A DNA stretch of 64,000 bases, from positions 62,001 to 126,000 of the forward strand of contig JAWLAH010000002.1 of NCBI GenBank assembly GCA_041395525.1, in the 5' to 3' direction. The notes below the pieces were generated by a model that did not search any database, was not told the DNA's origin, and saw nothing but the letters and a program-made list of their open reading frames with translations. Made by a program: the position numbers and the translations under genes. Each line of letters begins with the position of its first letter. Position 1 is the stretch's first letter. Of this stretch, positions 54,606 to 63,323 are shown piece after piece. This DNA comes from CADEED01 sp020442965 (GTDB lineage: Bacteria; Pseudomonadota; Gammaproteobacteria; Steroidobacterales; Steroidobacteraceae).

Positions 54606-55981
54606 TCAATCTCAATGCCTTCAAGGCCTACGACATACGCGGGCGAATCCCGGATGAGATCAACGCCGATCTTGTGTATCAGATCGGCCGGGCTTACGCG
54701 GCGTTCCTGCAGCCAAAGCGGGTCGCCGTCGGACGTGATATTCGACTAACAAGCGAGGCGCTCGCGCAGGCGCTGACACGCGGTCTCACGGAGTCCGGCG
54801 TCGATGTGGTCGATATCGGATTGTGTGGCACGGAGGGGGTGTATTTCGCGACCTTCGATCTGCAATTGGACGGCGGCATCATGGTGACCGCGAGCCACAA
54901 TCCGCCGGACTACAATGGCCTCAAACTGGTGCGCGAGAAGTCCAAGCCGATCGGCTCGGACACGGGGCTCAAGGACATCGCGGCGATGATTTCGCGCGGC
55001 ACGTTACCGCCGTTCGCGAAGCCCGCGGGACGCGTCACGCACGTGGATACGTCGGCGCGCTACGTGGATCATCTGTTGAGCTATGTCGATCGCAGCAAGT
55101 TGCGCAAACTCAAAGTCGTCGTCGATGCCGGCAACGGTGGTGCCGGTTTGACGGTCGATAAGCTCGCGCCGCACCTTCCGTTCGAGTTCGTCAAGGTGCG
55201 CCACGAGCCGGATGGGACGTTTCCGCAGGGCGTGCCGAATCCCATGTTGGAAGAAAACCGCGGTCCGACGCTCGAGGCGCTCAAGCGTTCTGGTGCCGAC
55301 GTCGCAATCGCCTGGGACGGCGACTACGATCGTTGCTTTTTTTACGATGAGCACGGCACCTTTATCGAGGGTTACTATATCGTTGGCTTGTTAGCGGAGC
55401 CGTTTCTGCGACGCTTCCCCGGCGCCAAGATCGTATACGACCCGCGGCTCACGTGGAACACGGTGGAAACCGTCAGAGCGCTCGGCGGTGTGCCCGTCAT
55501 GAGCAAGTCCGGCCACGCCTTCATCAAGCAGAAGATGCGGGAGGTGGACGGCGTCTATGGCGGCGAGATGAGTGCGCATCATTACTTCCGCGATTTCTCC
55601 TATTGCGATAGCGGCATGATTCCGTGGTTGCTGGTGCTGGAGCAGATGTGTGCGAGTGGCAAGTCGTTGTCGGAACTGGTGGGTGCCCGCATGAAGGCTT
55701 TCCCAGCGAGTGGTGAAATCAACCGCAAGCTGCCCGATGCCAAGAAGGTGTTAGCGGCCGCCGAAGCGCGGTACGCCAAAGGCGCGGAGCTGGTCGATCA
55801 TACTGACGGTCTGTCGATCGATTTCAAGGACTGGCGTTTCAACATACGCGCTTCCAACACCGAGCCATTGGTGCGACTCAATGTTGAATCGCGCGGTGAC
55901 GAAGCTCTGATGCGCGACAAGACGTCCGAGTTGCTCGCTTTTCTCGACACGCTCGGTGCGGCAAAACCGGATCAGCACTGA
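54602..55981 (+). CDS. manB: Phosphomannomutase
   Basis: 459 residues, alpha-D-phosphohexomutase family. TASHNPPDYNGLK carries the phosphoserine, WDGDYDRC is the metal loop (DGDxDR), GEMSAHHYF the sugar-binding loop and RASNTEPLVRLNVE the phosphate-binding loop. It converts mannose-6-P to mannose-1-P for manC. Some homologues (AlgC) also act as phosphoglucomutases. GTG start overlapping the manC stop. Confidence 0.92.
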   Translation: MINLNAFKAYDIRGRIPDEINADLVYQIGRAYAAFLQPKRVAVGRDIRLTSEALAQALTRGLTESGVDVVDIGLCGTEGVYFATFDLQLDGGIMVTASHNPPDYNGLKLVREKSKPIGSDTGLKDIAAMISRGTLPPFAKPAGRVTHVDTSARYVDHLLSYVDRSKLRKLKVVVDAGNGGAGLTVDKLAPHLPFEFVKVRHEPDGTFPQGVPNPMLEENRGPTLEALKRSGADVAIAWDGDYDRCFFYDEHGTFIEGYYIVGLLAEPFLRRFPGAKIVYDPRLTWNTVETVRALGGVPVMSKSGHAFIKQKMREVDGVYGGEMSAHHYFRDFSYCDSGMIPWLLVLEQMCASGKSLSELVGARMKAFPASGEINRKLPDAKKVLAAAEARYAKGAELVDHTDGLSIDFKDWRFNIRASNTEPLVRLNVESRGDEALMRDKTSELLAFLDTLGAAKPDQH

Positions 55982-56017
55982 TGGCGTGTGTGACGTGCTG
56001 TTGCGCGGGTCATTAGC

Positions 56018-56233
56018 ATGGCCGTCGATCGCAGTCGTGAAATAGCAGCGGCCGCTGCGCTGGCGGAGCTGCAGGGATTTACGCATGTCACGGCGGAAAC
56101 GGCGGAGCGCATCGCGGTCGGTGCCGCCAACGCAGTGCGAGCCGTACGGGCTGCGGTGCGTGGCGATCAATTCGACGTTGAGCCGGCGCAGTACCCTCTG
56201 GAGCTGGAACGGCTCGCGGATACTGATCCGTGA
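56018..56233 (+). CDS. AtzG-like small amidase partner (DUF4089)
   Basis: 71 residues, mostly helical. The helix pattern (LAELQGFTHVTAETAERIAVG) and the size fit the AtzG/DUF4089 family, GatC-like proteins that wrap around an AtzE-type amidase. It stops inside the amidase start (GTGA), the same gene order as atzG-atzE. The sequence is short, so the identification leans on context. Confidence 0.7.
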   Translation: MAVDRSREIAAAAALAELQGFTHVTAETAERIAVGAANAVRAVRAAVRGDQFDVEPAQYPLELERLADTDP

Positions 56234-57642
56234 GTTATCTGGATCTTTCGCTGATCGACGCGGCAGCGGCGCTGGCCGCCGGCGAAGTGTCCAGTCTCGA
56301 ACTGACGCGTGCTGCGCTCGCGCGGGCTCATGCTGTGCAGTCGGCACTCAATTGCTTCATTGCGATCGATGACGAGGGCGCGCTGGCGGCAGCACGAGCC
56401 GCCGATGCGGCGCACGCTGCCGGTAAGCTTTTAGGCCCGCTGCATGGGGTGCCGCTGGCACACAAGGACATGTATTACCGCACCGGGGAAGTTACCAGCT
56501 GTGGTTCCGAAGTTCGGCGCGCCTATCGACCGACGACCACGGCGACGCTGTTGGAGCGGTTGCAAGGCGCAGGCGCCGTGACCATCGGGCGGCTCAACAT
56601 GACCGAGTTCGCGCTCGGGCCAACCGGTCACAACGCGGTTTGGGGCGATTGCCGTAATCCATGGAACACGGCGCATGTGCCCTGTGGATCCTCGAGTGGT
56701 TCGGGCGCCGCGGTTGCCGCTCGCACTGTTTTCGCGAGCCTGGGCTCTGATACCGGCGGCTCCACGCGCTTGCCGGCCTCAGCCAATGGCGTGGTTGGAA
56801 TCAAGCCAACACATTCATTGCTGTCGCGACACGGTGTCATGGGGCTCTCGTTTTCAGTCGATACACCTGGCCCGATTGCGCGCACGGCGGCTGATCTGGC
56901 GCGTGTCCTCAAGGTCGTTGCTGGTCACGATACGCGCGATCCAACGAGCTCATCACGCGCTGTTCCGGACTACGAAGCCGTGCTGAACCGCAGTATCGCG
57001 GGTCTGCGAATCGGCATACCGACCAACTATTTTAGCGAGGCCGTCGATCCGGTCATCGCGGCGGCGATCGAGGATGCAATCGCGGTTCTCGAGTTGCACG
57101 GCGCCCGGCGAGTGTCAGTACGAGTGTCGCTAGCGGAGCACATGTCGGAACTGAGCCGGGCACTGGTGTACTCGGAGGCGACCGCTCTGCATGGTCACGC
57201 TCTGCGAACCGAGGCCGACAGGTATTCACCTCAAGTGCGGGTGCGGGCATCCACGGGCCTGGCAATTCCGGCGTCGACCTACGTCGAGGCGCTGCAATTG
57301 CGCAGCGTGTTACTGCGGCAGTTCGTTGCCGACGTCTTCGCTGACTGTGACGTGCTGATCACCCCGACCCTCGCGATCCCCGTCCCGACGCTTGCCGAAA
57401 CGGGCGTCGGTGCCGGCGAGGCAATGTGGCCGATCATCGCACGGCTCGTCCAGTGTACGGCGCCGTTCAATTACCTCGGCGTGCCCGCGCTCAGTCTGCC
57501 GGTTGGCTTCGATCACCAGGGCCTGCCGATTGGGATGCAGCTCGTTGGTCGGCCGTTTGCAGAAGCCAGACTCTTGCGAGTGGCAGCGCGTTACCAGGAG
57601 GCGACGGACTGGCACCTGCGTGCGCCGACGGTGACGGTTTGA
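56230..57642 (+). CDS. Amidase signature family hydrolase (AtzE-like)
   Basis: 470 residues. The Ser-cisSer-Lys triad is Lys79 (PLAHKD), Ser154 (PCGSSSGSG) and Ser178 (DTGGSTR), with the standard spacings of 75 and 24 residues. With an AtzG-like partner this resembles AtzE, which hydrolyses 1-carboxybiuret in cyanurate use; other members of this group act on unknown amides. No other cyanuric-acid genes are in the window, so substrate is open. GatA is excluded by the missing gatB/gatC context. Confidence 0.85.
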   Translation: MSYLDLSLIDAAAALAAGEVSSLELTRAALARAHAVQSALNCFIAIDDEGALAAARAADAAHAAGKLLGPLHGVPLAHKDMYYRTGEVTSCGSEVRRAYRPTTTATLLERLQGAGAVTIGRLNMTEFALGPTGHNAVWGDCRNPWNTAHVPCGSSSGSGAAVAARTVFASLGSDTGGSTRLPASANGVVGIKPTHSLLSRHGVMGLSFSVDTPGPIARTAADLARVLKVVAGHDTRDPTSSSRAVPDYEAVLNRSIAGLRIGIPTNYFSEAVDPVIAAAIEDAIAVLELHGARRVSVRVSLAEHMSELSRALVYSEATALHGHALRTEADRYSPQVRVRASTGLAIPASTYVEALQLRSVLLRQFVADVFADCDVLITPTLAIPVPTLAETGVGAGEAMWPIIARLVQCTAPFNYLGVPALSLPVGFDHQGLPIGMQLVGRPFAEARLLRVAARYQEATDWHLRAPTVTV

Positions 57643-57652
57643 GAGCGGGCTA

Positions 57653-58471
57653 TTGTTAGCGCCAGCGGCGCTCGAGCGGCTACTACCGCAGGTCGTGACG
57701 CTCGCGGAGCGTGCCGGTGCGGCGATTATTCAAGTCTATGACTCGGCCGATAGCAATGCGCGACTGAAAGCCGACTCCAGTCCGGTGACGGACGCGGATC
57801 TGCGCGCTAACCAGCTGATTGTCGAAGCCCTGCAAGAGCTCACGCCAGATGTTCCGATCATCTCGGAGGAGCAGCCGCTACCGTCACTTGCGAGTCGCGC
57901 GCACTGGGAAGAGCATTGGCTGGTCGACCCGCTCGACGGCACGAAAGAGTTTCTGGCGAGAAACGGCGAGTTCACCGTCAACATTGCCCTGATTCAACGG
58001 CACCTTGCGCAGCTCGGGGTGGTCCACGTGCCCGTGAGACACATGACGTATCGGGGCCTGCTCGGCTACGGGGCATGGCGTAGCGGTGCGCAGCAGAATG
58101 CGATTGCGATCCATGTCGAGTCACAATGCCCCGAACGGCCGCGCGTGCTCGGCAGCCGCTCACACCACAGCGTATCGCTAGATGCAGTGTTGGCCAAACT
58201 CGGAGACTACCAACTGGTGATCGCAGGTAGTTCGCTCAAGTTCTGCCTGCTCGCCGAGGGACGAGCGGATTTCTATCCGCGCCTGAGTCCGACTTCTGAA
58301 TGGGACACGGCTGCGGGACAGGCGGTATTGGAGGCAGCCGGTGGCTGCATGACGACTCTAACGGGCGAGCCATTCCAATACAACCTGCGAGCTGACTGCG
58401 TCAATCCAGGCTTTCTGGCATTCGCAGATCGATCACGTGATTGGTCGCGCCTGGTGAACGATGGTGACTGA
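57653..58471 (+). CDS. cysQ: 3'(2'),5'-bisphosphate nucleotidase CysQ
   Basis: 272 residues, inositol monophosphatase superfamily. SSPVTDADLRANQ, SEEQP, the metal motif WLVDPLDGTKEFL and EWDTAAGQAVLEAAGG are all present. It removes the 3'-phosphate of 3'-phosphoadenosine-5'-phosphate (PAP), recycling the by-product of sulfate assimilation. TTG start is ten bases after the amidase stop. The 3' end overlaps the phosphotransferase gene by 11 bases. Confidence 0.9.
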   Translation: MLAPAALERLLPQVVTLAERAGAAIIQVYDSADSNARLKADSSPVTDADLRANQLIVEALQELTPDVPIISEEQPLPSLASRAHWEEHWLVDPLDGTKEFLARNGEFTVNIALIQRHLAQLGVVHVPVRHMTYRGLLGYGAWRSGAQQNAIAIHVESQCPERPRVLGSRSHHSVSLDAVLAKLGDYQLVIAGSSLKFCLLAEGRADFYPRLSPTSEWDTAAGQAVLEAAGGCMTTLTGEPFQYNLRADCVNPGFLAFADRSRDWSRLVNDGD

Positions 58472-59516
58472 CGATTCACTGTTGCCGAGTGTTCGTGCTG
58501 GTTTCGAGATCAGCCAGGACCGATTGCACGACTGGCTGGCGGCCCATATTTCTGACTATCACGGTCCGCTCGCAATCAGGCAGTTCAGCGGGGGGCAGTC
58601 CAATCCAACCTATCTGCTGCAGACGGCCGCTGCGCAGTACGTACTGCGACGTAAACCGCCTGGCAATCTGTTAGCGTCCGCGCACGCGGTCGATCGGGAG
58701 TTCCGCGTTCTGCGAGCACTGTCAGCGTATCCGGTGCCGGTACCGCGAGTATTCGCACTGTGCGAGGATCCGGCAGTCATCGGCACTTCGTTTTATGTGA
58801 TGGAACACGTGTCCGGGCGCATCTTCTGGGACTCGACGTTCCCCGAACTCGGGAGACAGGAGCGCGCCGCATACTTCGAGGCGATGAGTGCAGCGCTCGC
58901 CAGTCTGCACAACATCGACTACCGCGCGGCGGGTCTCGAGGATTTCGGCCGGGCGGAGGGTTACGTCGCGCGCCAGGTGAGCCGGTGGGCGAAACAGTAC
59001 CTCGCGGATTCCGACGCTGGCCGAATTGCGGCGATGGATCGACTGGTTGACTGGTTGCCGGAGCATGTCCCGCAGACGGGACCCATTTCGATCGTGCATG
59101 GCGACTATCGCTGCGACAACCTGGTGTTTCATCCAACCGAGCCACGACTGCTCGCGATTCTGGACTGGGAACTGGCGACCATCGGCGATCCGCTGGCGGA
59201 TTTTGCCTATCACTTGATGATCTACCGTTTGCCAGCCCTGGCGATTCCGGGTCTGGTAGGCGTCGACCTGCGTGCTCGAGGAATTCCCAGCGAGCGCGAC
59301 TACATCGCTGCATATTGCCGACGAACCGGACGCGACTCGTTGCCGGATCTCGATGTTTATCTCGCTTACAACATGTTTCGACTGGCTGCGATTTTTCACG
59401 GAATCCGCGGGCGTGTTCTGCGTGGGACGGCTGTTAGCCCGCGCGCGCGTGAGTATGCACAGCATGTCGAGGCGTTGGCGGACTGTGCGTGGCGGCAGGC
59501 GGAGCGCGTGGGGTGA
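58461..59516 (+). CDS. APH-fold phosphotransferase family protein (ACAD10/11-like)
   Basis: 351 residues, kinase-like aminoglycoside phosphotransferase fold. FSGGQSNPTYLL is the nucleotide loop, YVLRRKP contains the lysine, HGDYRCDNLVFHPTEP the catalytic loop and LAILDWELATIGDPLADFAYHL the metal-binding Asp. This subgroup is related to the N-terminal kinase part of ACAD10/ACAD11 (4-hydroxy acyl-CoA phosphorylation) rather than to antibiotic resistance. The true substrate here is unknown. It starts within the end of cysQ. Confidence 0.85.
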   Translation: MVTDDSLLPSVRAGFEISQDRLHDWLAAHISDYHGPLAIRQFSGGQSNPTYLLQTAAAQYVLRRKPPGNLLASAHAVDREFRVLRALSAYPVPVPRVFALCEDPAVIGTSFYVMEHVSGRIFWDSTFPELGRQERAAYFEAMSAALASLHNIDYRAAGLEDFGRAEGYVARQVSRWAKQYLADSDAGRIAAMDRLVDWLPEHVPQTGPISIVHGDYRCDNLVFHPTEPRLLAILDWELATIGDPLADFAYHLMIYRLPALAIPGLVGVDLRARGIPSERDYIAAYCRRTGRDSLPDLDVYLAYNMFRLAAIFHGIRGRVLRGTAVSPRAREYAQHVEALADCAWRQAERVG

Positions 59517-59626
59517 GCGCTTTTGGCTGACCGCTCACGCGAACGAATACGCGCGGCCATACTCTCGCGCCGCGTCCGTGGCTTTTACCTACTGATCCGG
59601 TTCGGAGTGGCTGATACGCTGATCGG

Positions 59627-62305
59627 ATGACCGTCGCCACGAACGACAGCGGCGTGCTCGAACTCGCCGATCCTCATCTACGCTCCGTGCACGAAGTGAT
59701 GGAATCCTTGGCGACATCGAGCACCGGTCTGGCCCCCGGCGAGGTCGAGCGTCGTCAGGTATCACATGGTCCGAACAGTCTGCTAGAGCCCGCCGCGCGG
59801 CGCCCGTTTGAGATTCTGCTGGCGCAATTTTCCGATTTCATGGTGCTGGTATTGTTAGCGGCCGCGATCATATCGGGACTGATCGGGGATCTGACCGATA
59901 CGGTCATCATCATCGCGATCGTGGTGTTGAACGCGATGCTAGGCTTCACCCAGGAGCTGCGCGCCGAGCGGGCCCTGAAGGCGCTGAAAGCGATGGCCGC
60001 CCCGGCTGCCAATGTGATACGCGCCGGTCATCGCCAGACTGTGCCTGCTGCGCAGATCGTGCCGGGTGACTTGGTGGTACTCGAGGCGGGCGGCATTGTC
60101 CCGGCGGACCTGCGCCTGATTGAAGTGGCGGGATTGCGACTCGACGAGTCCGCATTGACCGGCGAATCGGTGCCGGTCGATAAGGTGGTAGAGGCGCTCG
60201 AGGTTGCCGAGTTAGGCGTTGCTGATCGGATCAATCTCGCGCACAAGGGTACGACCGTCACGTTTGGGCGCGGACTTGGGATCGTCATCGCGACCGGCAT
60301 GCGCAGCCAGCTGGGGCGGATTGCAACGTTGCTGCATGAGGCCAGCGGCATCGAGACGCCACTGCAACGGCGACTCGTGATCTTCGGCCGGCGACTCGCG
60401 CTCACTGTGCTGGCGATTTGCGTCGTCGTATTCATAACGGGGCTGACCCGTGGTGAGCCTGCGTTGCAGATGTTGCTGACCGCGCTGAGCCTTGCGGTGG
60501 CGGCGATACCGGAGTCGCTGCCAGCGGTTGTCAGCATCGCACTCGCGCTGGGCGCGCGCAAACTCATGGCGGTCGATGCGTTGATCCGCAAACTGCCCGC
60601 GGTCGAAGCGTTGGGCTCGGTGACATACATCTGCTCGGACAAGACCGGCACGCTGACCGCCAATGAAATGCGGGCCGATGCCTATTACTGCGATGGGGTC
60701 GTCGCTGCCACGCCGGGCGTCGGTGAGGCGTGGCGTATGCTGCTCGCCGCCATGGCGGTGAGTCACGACGCGATGTTCGACGCTGCGGGCGAGCCGGTCG
60801 GGGACCCGACCGAAGTGGCGTTGCTGCGGGCGGCGGTCGCTGCGGATTTGAACGTCGACGCGGCGGCTGCCTCGCTGCCACGAATCGCTGAGCTGCCATT
60901 CGATTCGCAACGCAAATGCATGACGACGGTGCACCGTACCGGGCGAGGCGATTTTCTGTCGATCACGAAGGGTGCCGCTGAAGTGATCGTGCCTCGCTCA
61001 GTGACGGAGTATCGGGCTAATGACCTGCCAGGCCTCGATCGGGATGCAGTGCTGCGAGAGGCGGAGCGCATGGCAGCCGAGGGCCTGCGCGTGCTGGCCT
61101 TCGGCGTTCGCCGGCTATCGGAACAACCAGATTGCGATACGCCAGAGACTCTGGAATGCGAGCTCGAGTTTGTTGGGTTGGTCGGCCTGATCGATGCCCC
61201 CCGGCCCGAAGCAATCGCTGCGATCGAGGACTGCACGGCTGCCGGAATGGTGCCTGTGATGATTACCGGGGATCATCCGCTCACGGCAAAGGCTGTCGCC
61301 AGGCGTCTCGGTATGAACGTCGATGATGATGCCGTCTTGACGGGCGCGCAGCTTGCCAGGATGGATGACGCGGAGTTTGCTCGGCGAGTCGAAGAAGTGC
61401 GTGTCTATGCGCGCGTCGCACCGGCGCAGAAGCTACGCATCGTCAGCTGCTTGCAAGCGCGCGGCGAAGTTGTCGCCATGACGGGCGATGGGGTGAACGA
61501 TGCACCGGCCCTGCGGCGCGCCGACATCGGCATTGCGATGGGGGTCGCGGGTACAGATGTCGCGCGCGAGGCAGCCAGCATGGTACTGCTCGATGACAAT
61601 TTCGCGACGGTGGTACGTGCAGTTCGTGAAGGACGGCGTGTGTACGACAACATCCGCCGTTTCATTCGCTACGTTCTGACGACCAACTCGGGTGAGATCT
61701 GGACCATATTTCTCGCACCATTTCTCGGGCTACCGATTCCGCTGCTGCCGATTCACATCCTGTGGATCAATCTCGTCACAGATGGTTTGCCTGGCCTCGC
61801 GCTCGCAGTGGAGCCGGCCGAGCCCGATGTCATGCGTCGACCCCCGCGTCCGCCGAACGAGAGCTTGTTTGCGCGCGGACTCGGGCTACACGCCTTCCTG
61901 GTCGGGTTGCTGATGGCCGGCCTGGCGCTCGGCGCCGAAGCTTGGTTCGTCGGCGCCGACCCGGCTGCATGGCAGACAATTGTATTCACGACGTTGTGCT
62001 TTACGCAGCTCGGGCACGTGATCGCAATTCGCTCGGAAACGAGGTCAATCTTCGTCCAACGGTTTTCGTCCAATCCATATCTGTTGGCCGCGGTTGCGCT
62101 GACGGTGCTGCTGCAGCTCGCGATCGTCTATCTGCCGATCGCGAATGGCTGGTTCAAGACCGTCCCGCTCAGTGCTGGGGAACTCGGCTACTGTTTCGCA
62201 GCGGCACTGATAATTATCGCCGTCGTCGAGGCGGAGAAGGCCGTTCGCAATCTTCGCGCCGCGAATAGACAGCAGCACGCCGGCGCGGACATCTCTTCGA
62301 GCTAA
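59627..62305 (+). CDS. Cation-transporting P-type ATPase, Ca2+ (PacL/P2A) type
   Basis: 892 residues. Phosphorylated Asp338 in CSDKTGTLT, with TGES (actuator loop LTGESVPVDK) and TGDGVNDAPAL. Ion-site residues fit Ca2+ pumps: AAIPESLPA in M4 (Gly of PEGLPA replaced by Ser), NSGEIW in M5 and ILWINLVTDGLPGLAL in M6. About ten membrane segments. It should export Ca2+ (or Mn2+) from the cytoplasm. The 3' end overlaps the convergent mscS by four bases. Confidence 0.9.
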   Translation: MTVATNDSGVLELADPHLRSVHEVMESLATSSTGLAPGEVERRQVSHGPNSLLEPAARRPFEILLAQFSDFMVLVLLAAAIISGLIGDLTDTVIIIAIVVLNAMLGFTQELRAERALKALKAMAAPAANVIRAGHRQTVPAAQIVPGDLVVLEAGGIVPADLRLIEVAGLRLDESALTGESVPVDKVVEALEVAELGVADRINLAHKGTTVTFGRGLGIVIATGMRSQLGRIATLLHEASGIETPLQRRLVIFGRRLALTVLAICVVVFITGLTRGEPALQMLLTALSLAVAAIPESLPAVVSIALALGARKLMAVDALIRKLPAVEALGSVTYICSDKTGTLTANEMRADAYYCDGVVAATPGVGEAWRMLLAAMAVSHDAMFDAAGEPVGDPTEVALLRAAVAADLNVDAAAASLPRIAELPFDSQRKCMTTVHRTGRGDFLSITKGAAEVIVPRSVTEYRANDLPGLDRDAVLREAERMAAEGLRVLAFGVRRLSEQPDCDTPETLECELEFVGLVGLIDAPRPEAIAAIEDCTAAGMVPVMITGDHPLTAKAVARRLGMNVDDDAVLTGAQLARMDDAEFARRVEEVRVYARVAPAQKLRIVSCLQARGEVVAMTGDGVNDAPALRRADIGIAMGVAGTDVAREAASMVLLDDNFATVVRAVREGRRVYDNIRRFIRYVLTTNSGEIWTIFLAPFLGLPIPLLPIHILWINLVTDGLPGLALAVEPAEPDVMRRPPRPPNESLFARGLGLHAFLVGLLMAGLALGAEAWFVGADPAAWQTIVFTTLCFTQLGHVIAIRSETRSIFVQRFSSNPYLLAAVALTVLLQLAIVYLPIANGWFKTVPLSAGELGYCFAAALIIIAVVEAEKAVRNLRAANRQQHAGADISSS

Positions 62306-63255
62306 CTGCTTGCCGAGTCGGTGACGCGGTCGCGCTTCCTGTCAGAGTCGTCGGGCGAATCGACGTGCACGCGCAATGCGCCCGACCGCACATGCAAATC
62401 GCGCTGCGGGAAGGGAATCTCGATATTCGCTGCGCGCATTTCATCATCGATTGCCCACAGAATTCTCGCTTCCGTACGCCCCGGTGAGGTGACCAGCGCA
62501 CGCGTGACCCACGCGACCAGCTCGAAATTCAGTGCACTGTCACCAAAGCCAACCAGCCACACGTCGGGCGCTCGTCGCGGGTCGTCGACGATGATGCCTG
62601 TGATCCGCTTGGCGGCGGCGATGCCAGCCGCCTTTACGCGCTCCTTGTCCGTGCCGTACGCAACGCCGAACGGCACGTGGATGCGGCGACTGAATTCGTC
62701 GAACGTCCAGTTAGTAACACGACCGTTCACGAACTCGGAGTTTGGTACGAGGATATCGACCAGATCGTTGGTCGAAACGCGTGTGAAGCGCATCGCGATC
62801 TCGACGACCTTGCCGCGTACGCCCGATTGCAGATCGACGAAATCGCCGACTTTCAGGCTGCGTTCGGTCAGCAGGATGATGCCGGAGACGAAATTGCTCA
62901 CGATGTTCTGCAGGCCGAAGCCGACGCCGACGCCGATTGCGCCGCCGATGAGCGCGAGCTTGGAGACATCCAGCCCCATCGTGTCGAGGGCAAACATGCC
63001 ACCCAGAATGAGTACCACGTATTTCAGGATCCGGCCGAATGCATAGGCCGCGGGATAGGCGCCATCGCCATCGGCGAAGCGCTTGCCCAGCTTTTGCACT
63101 GCGCGCTCGATCCATCGCGCCAGCAAGACGACTACTACGACCAGCAGAGCCAGCAGCACTATGCGTCGCAGACCGACATGAACATTGCCGAAGGAGAACC
63201 CGAGCGAGCCCACCCAAGTCCAGGCGCTCTCCAGCGATTGTGTTAGCTCGTCCAT
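62302..63255 (-). CDS. mscS: Small-conductance mechanosensitive channel (MscS family)
   Basis: 317 residues. Three hydrophobic segments in about 25-140, the pore-lining TM3 being GGAIGVGVGFGLQNIVSNFVSG, with the Gly/Ala packing typical of MscS. The beta domain follows with GDFVDL, EIAMRFTRVST and DILVPNSEFVNGRVTNWT. It opens on membrane tension and releases solutes during osmotic downshock. It is convergent with the P-type ATPase and divergent from the K+ channel gene, so three ion-handling genes are clustered. Confidence 0.92.
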   Translation of the reverse strand: MDELTQSLESAWTWVGSLGFSFGNVHVGLRRIVLLALLVVVVVLLARWIERAVQKLGKRFADGDGAYPAAYAFGRILKYVVLILGGMFALDTMGLDVSKLALIGGAIGVGVGFGLQNIVSNFVSGIILLTERSLKVGDFVDLQSGVRGKVVEIAMRFTRVSTNDLVDILVPNSEFVNGRVTNWTFDEFSRRIHVPFGVAYGTDKERVKAAGIAAAKRITGIIVDDPRRAPDVWLVGFGDSALNFELVAWVTRALVTSPGRTEARILWAIDDEMRAANIEIPFPQRDLHVRSGALRVHVDSPDDSDRKRDRVTDSASS

Positions 63256-63323
63256 AGTTTCAATCGAGTATATACTGCAATTCTACGCAGCAGGGAGCGG
63301 CGCTTGGCGCACGGCCGGACATC

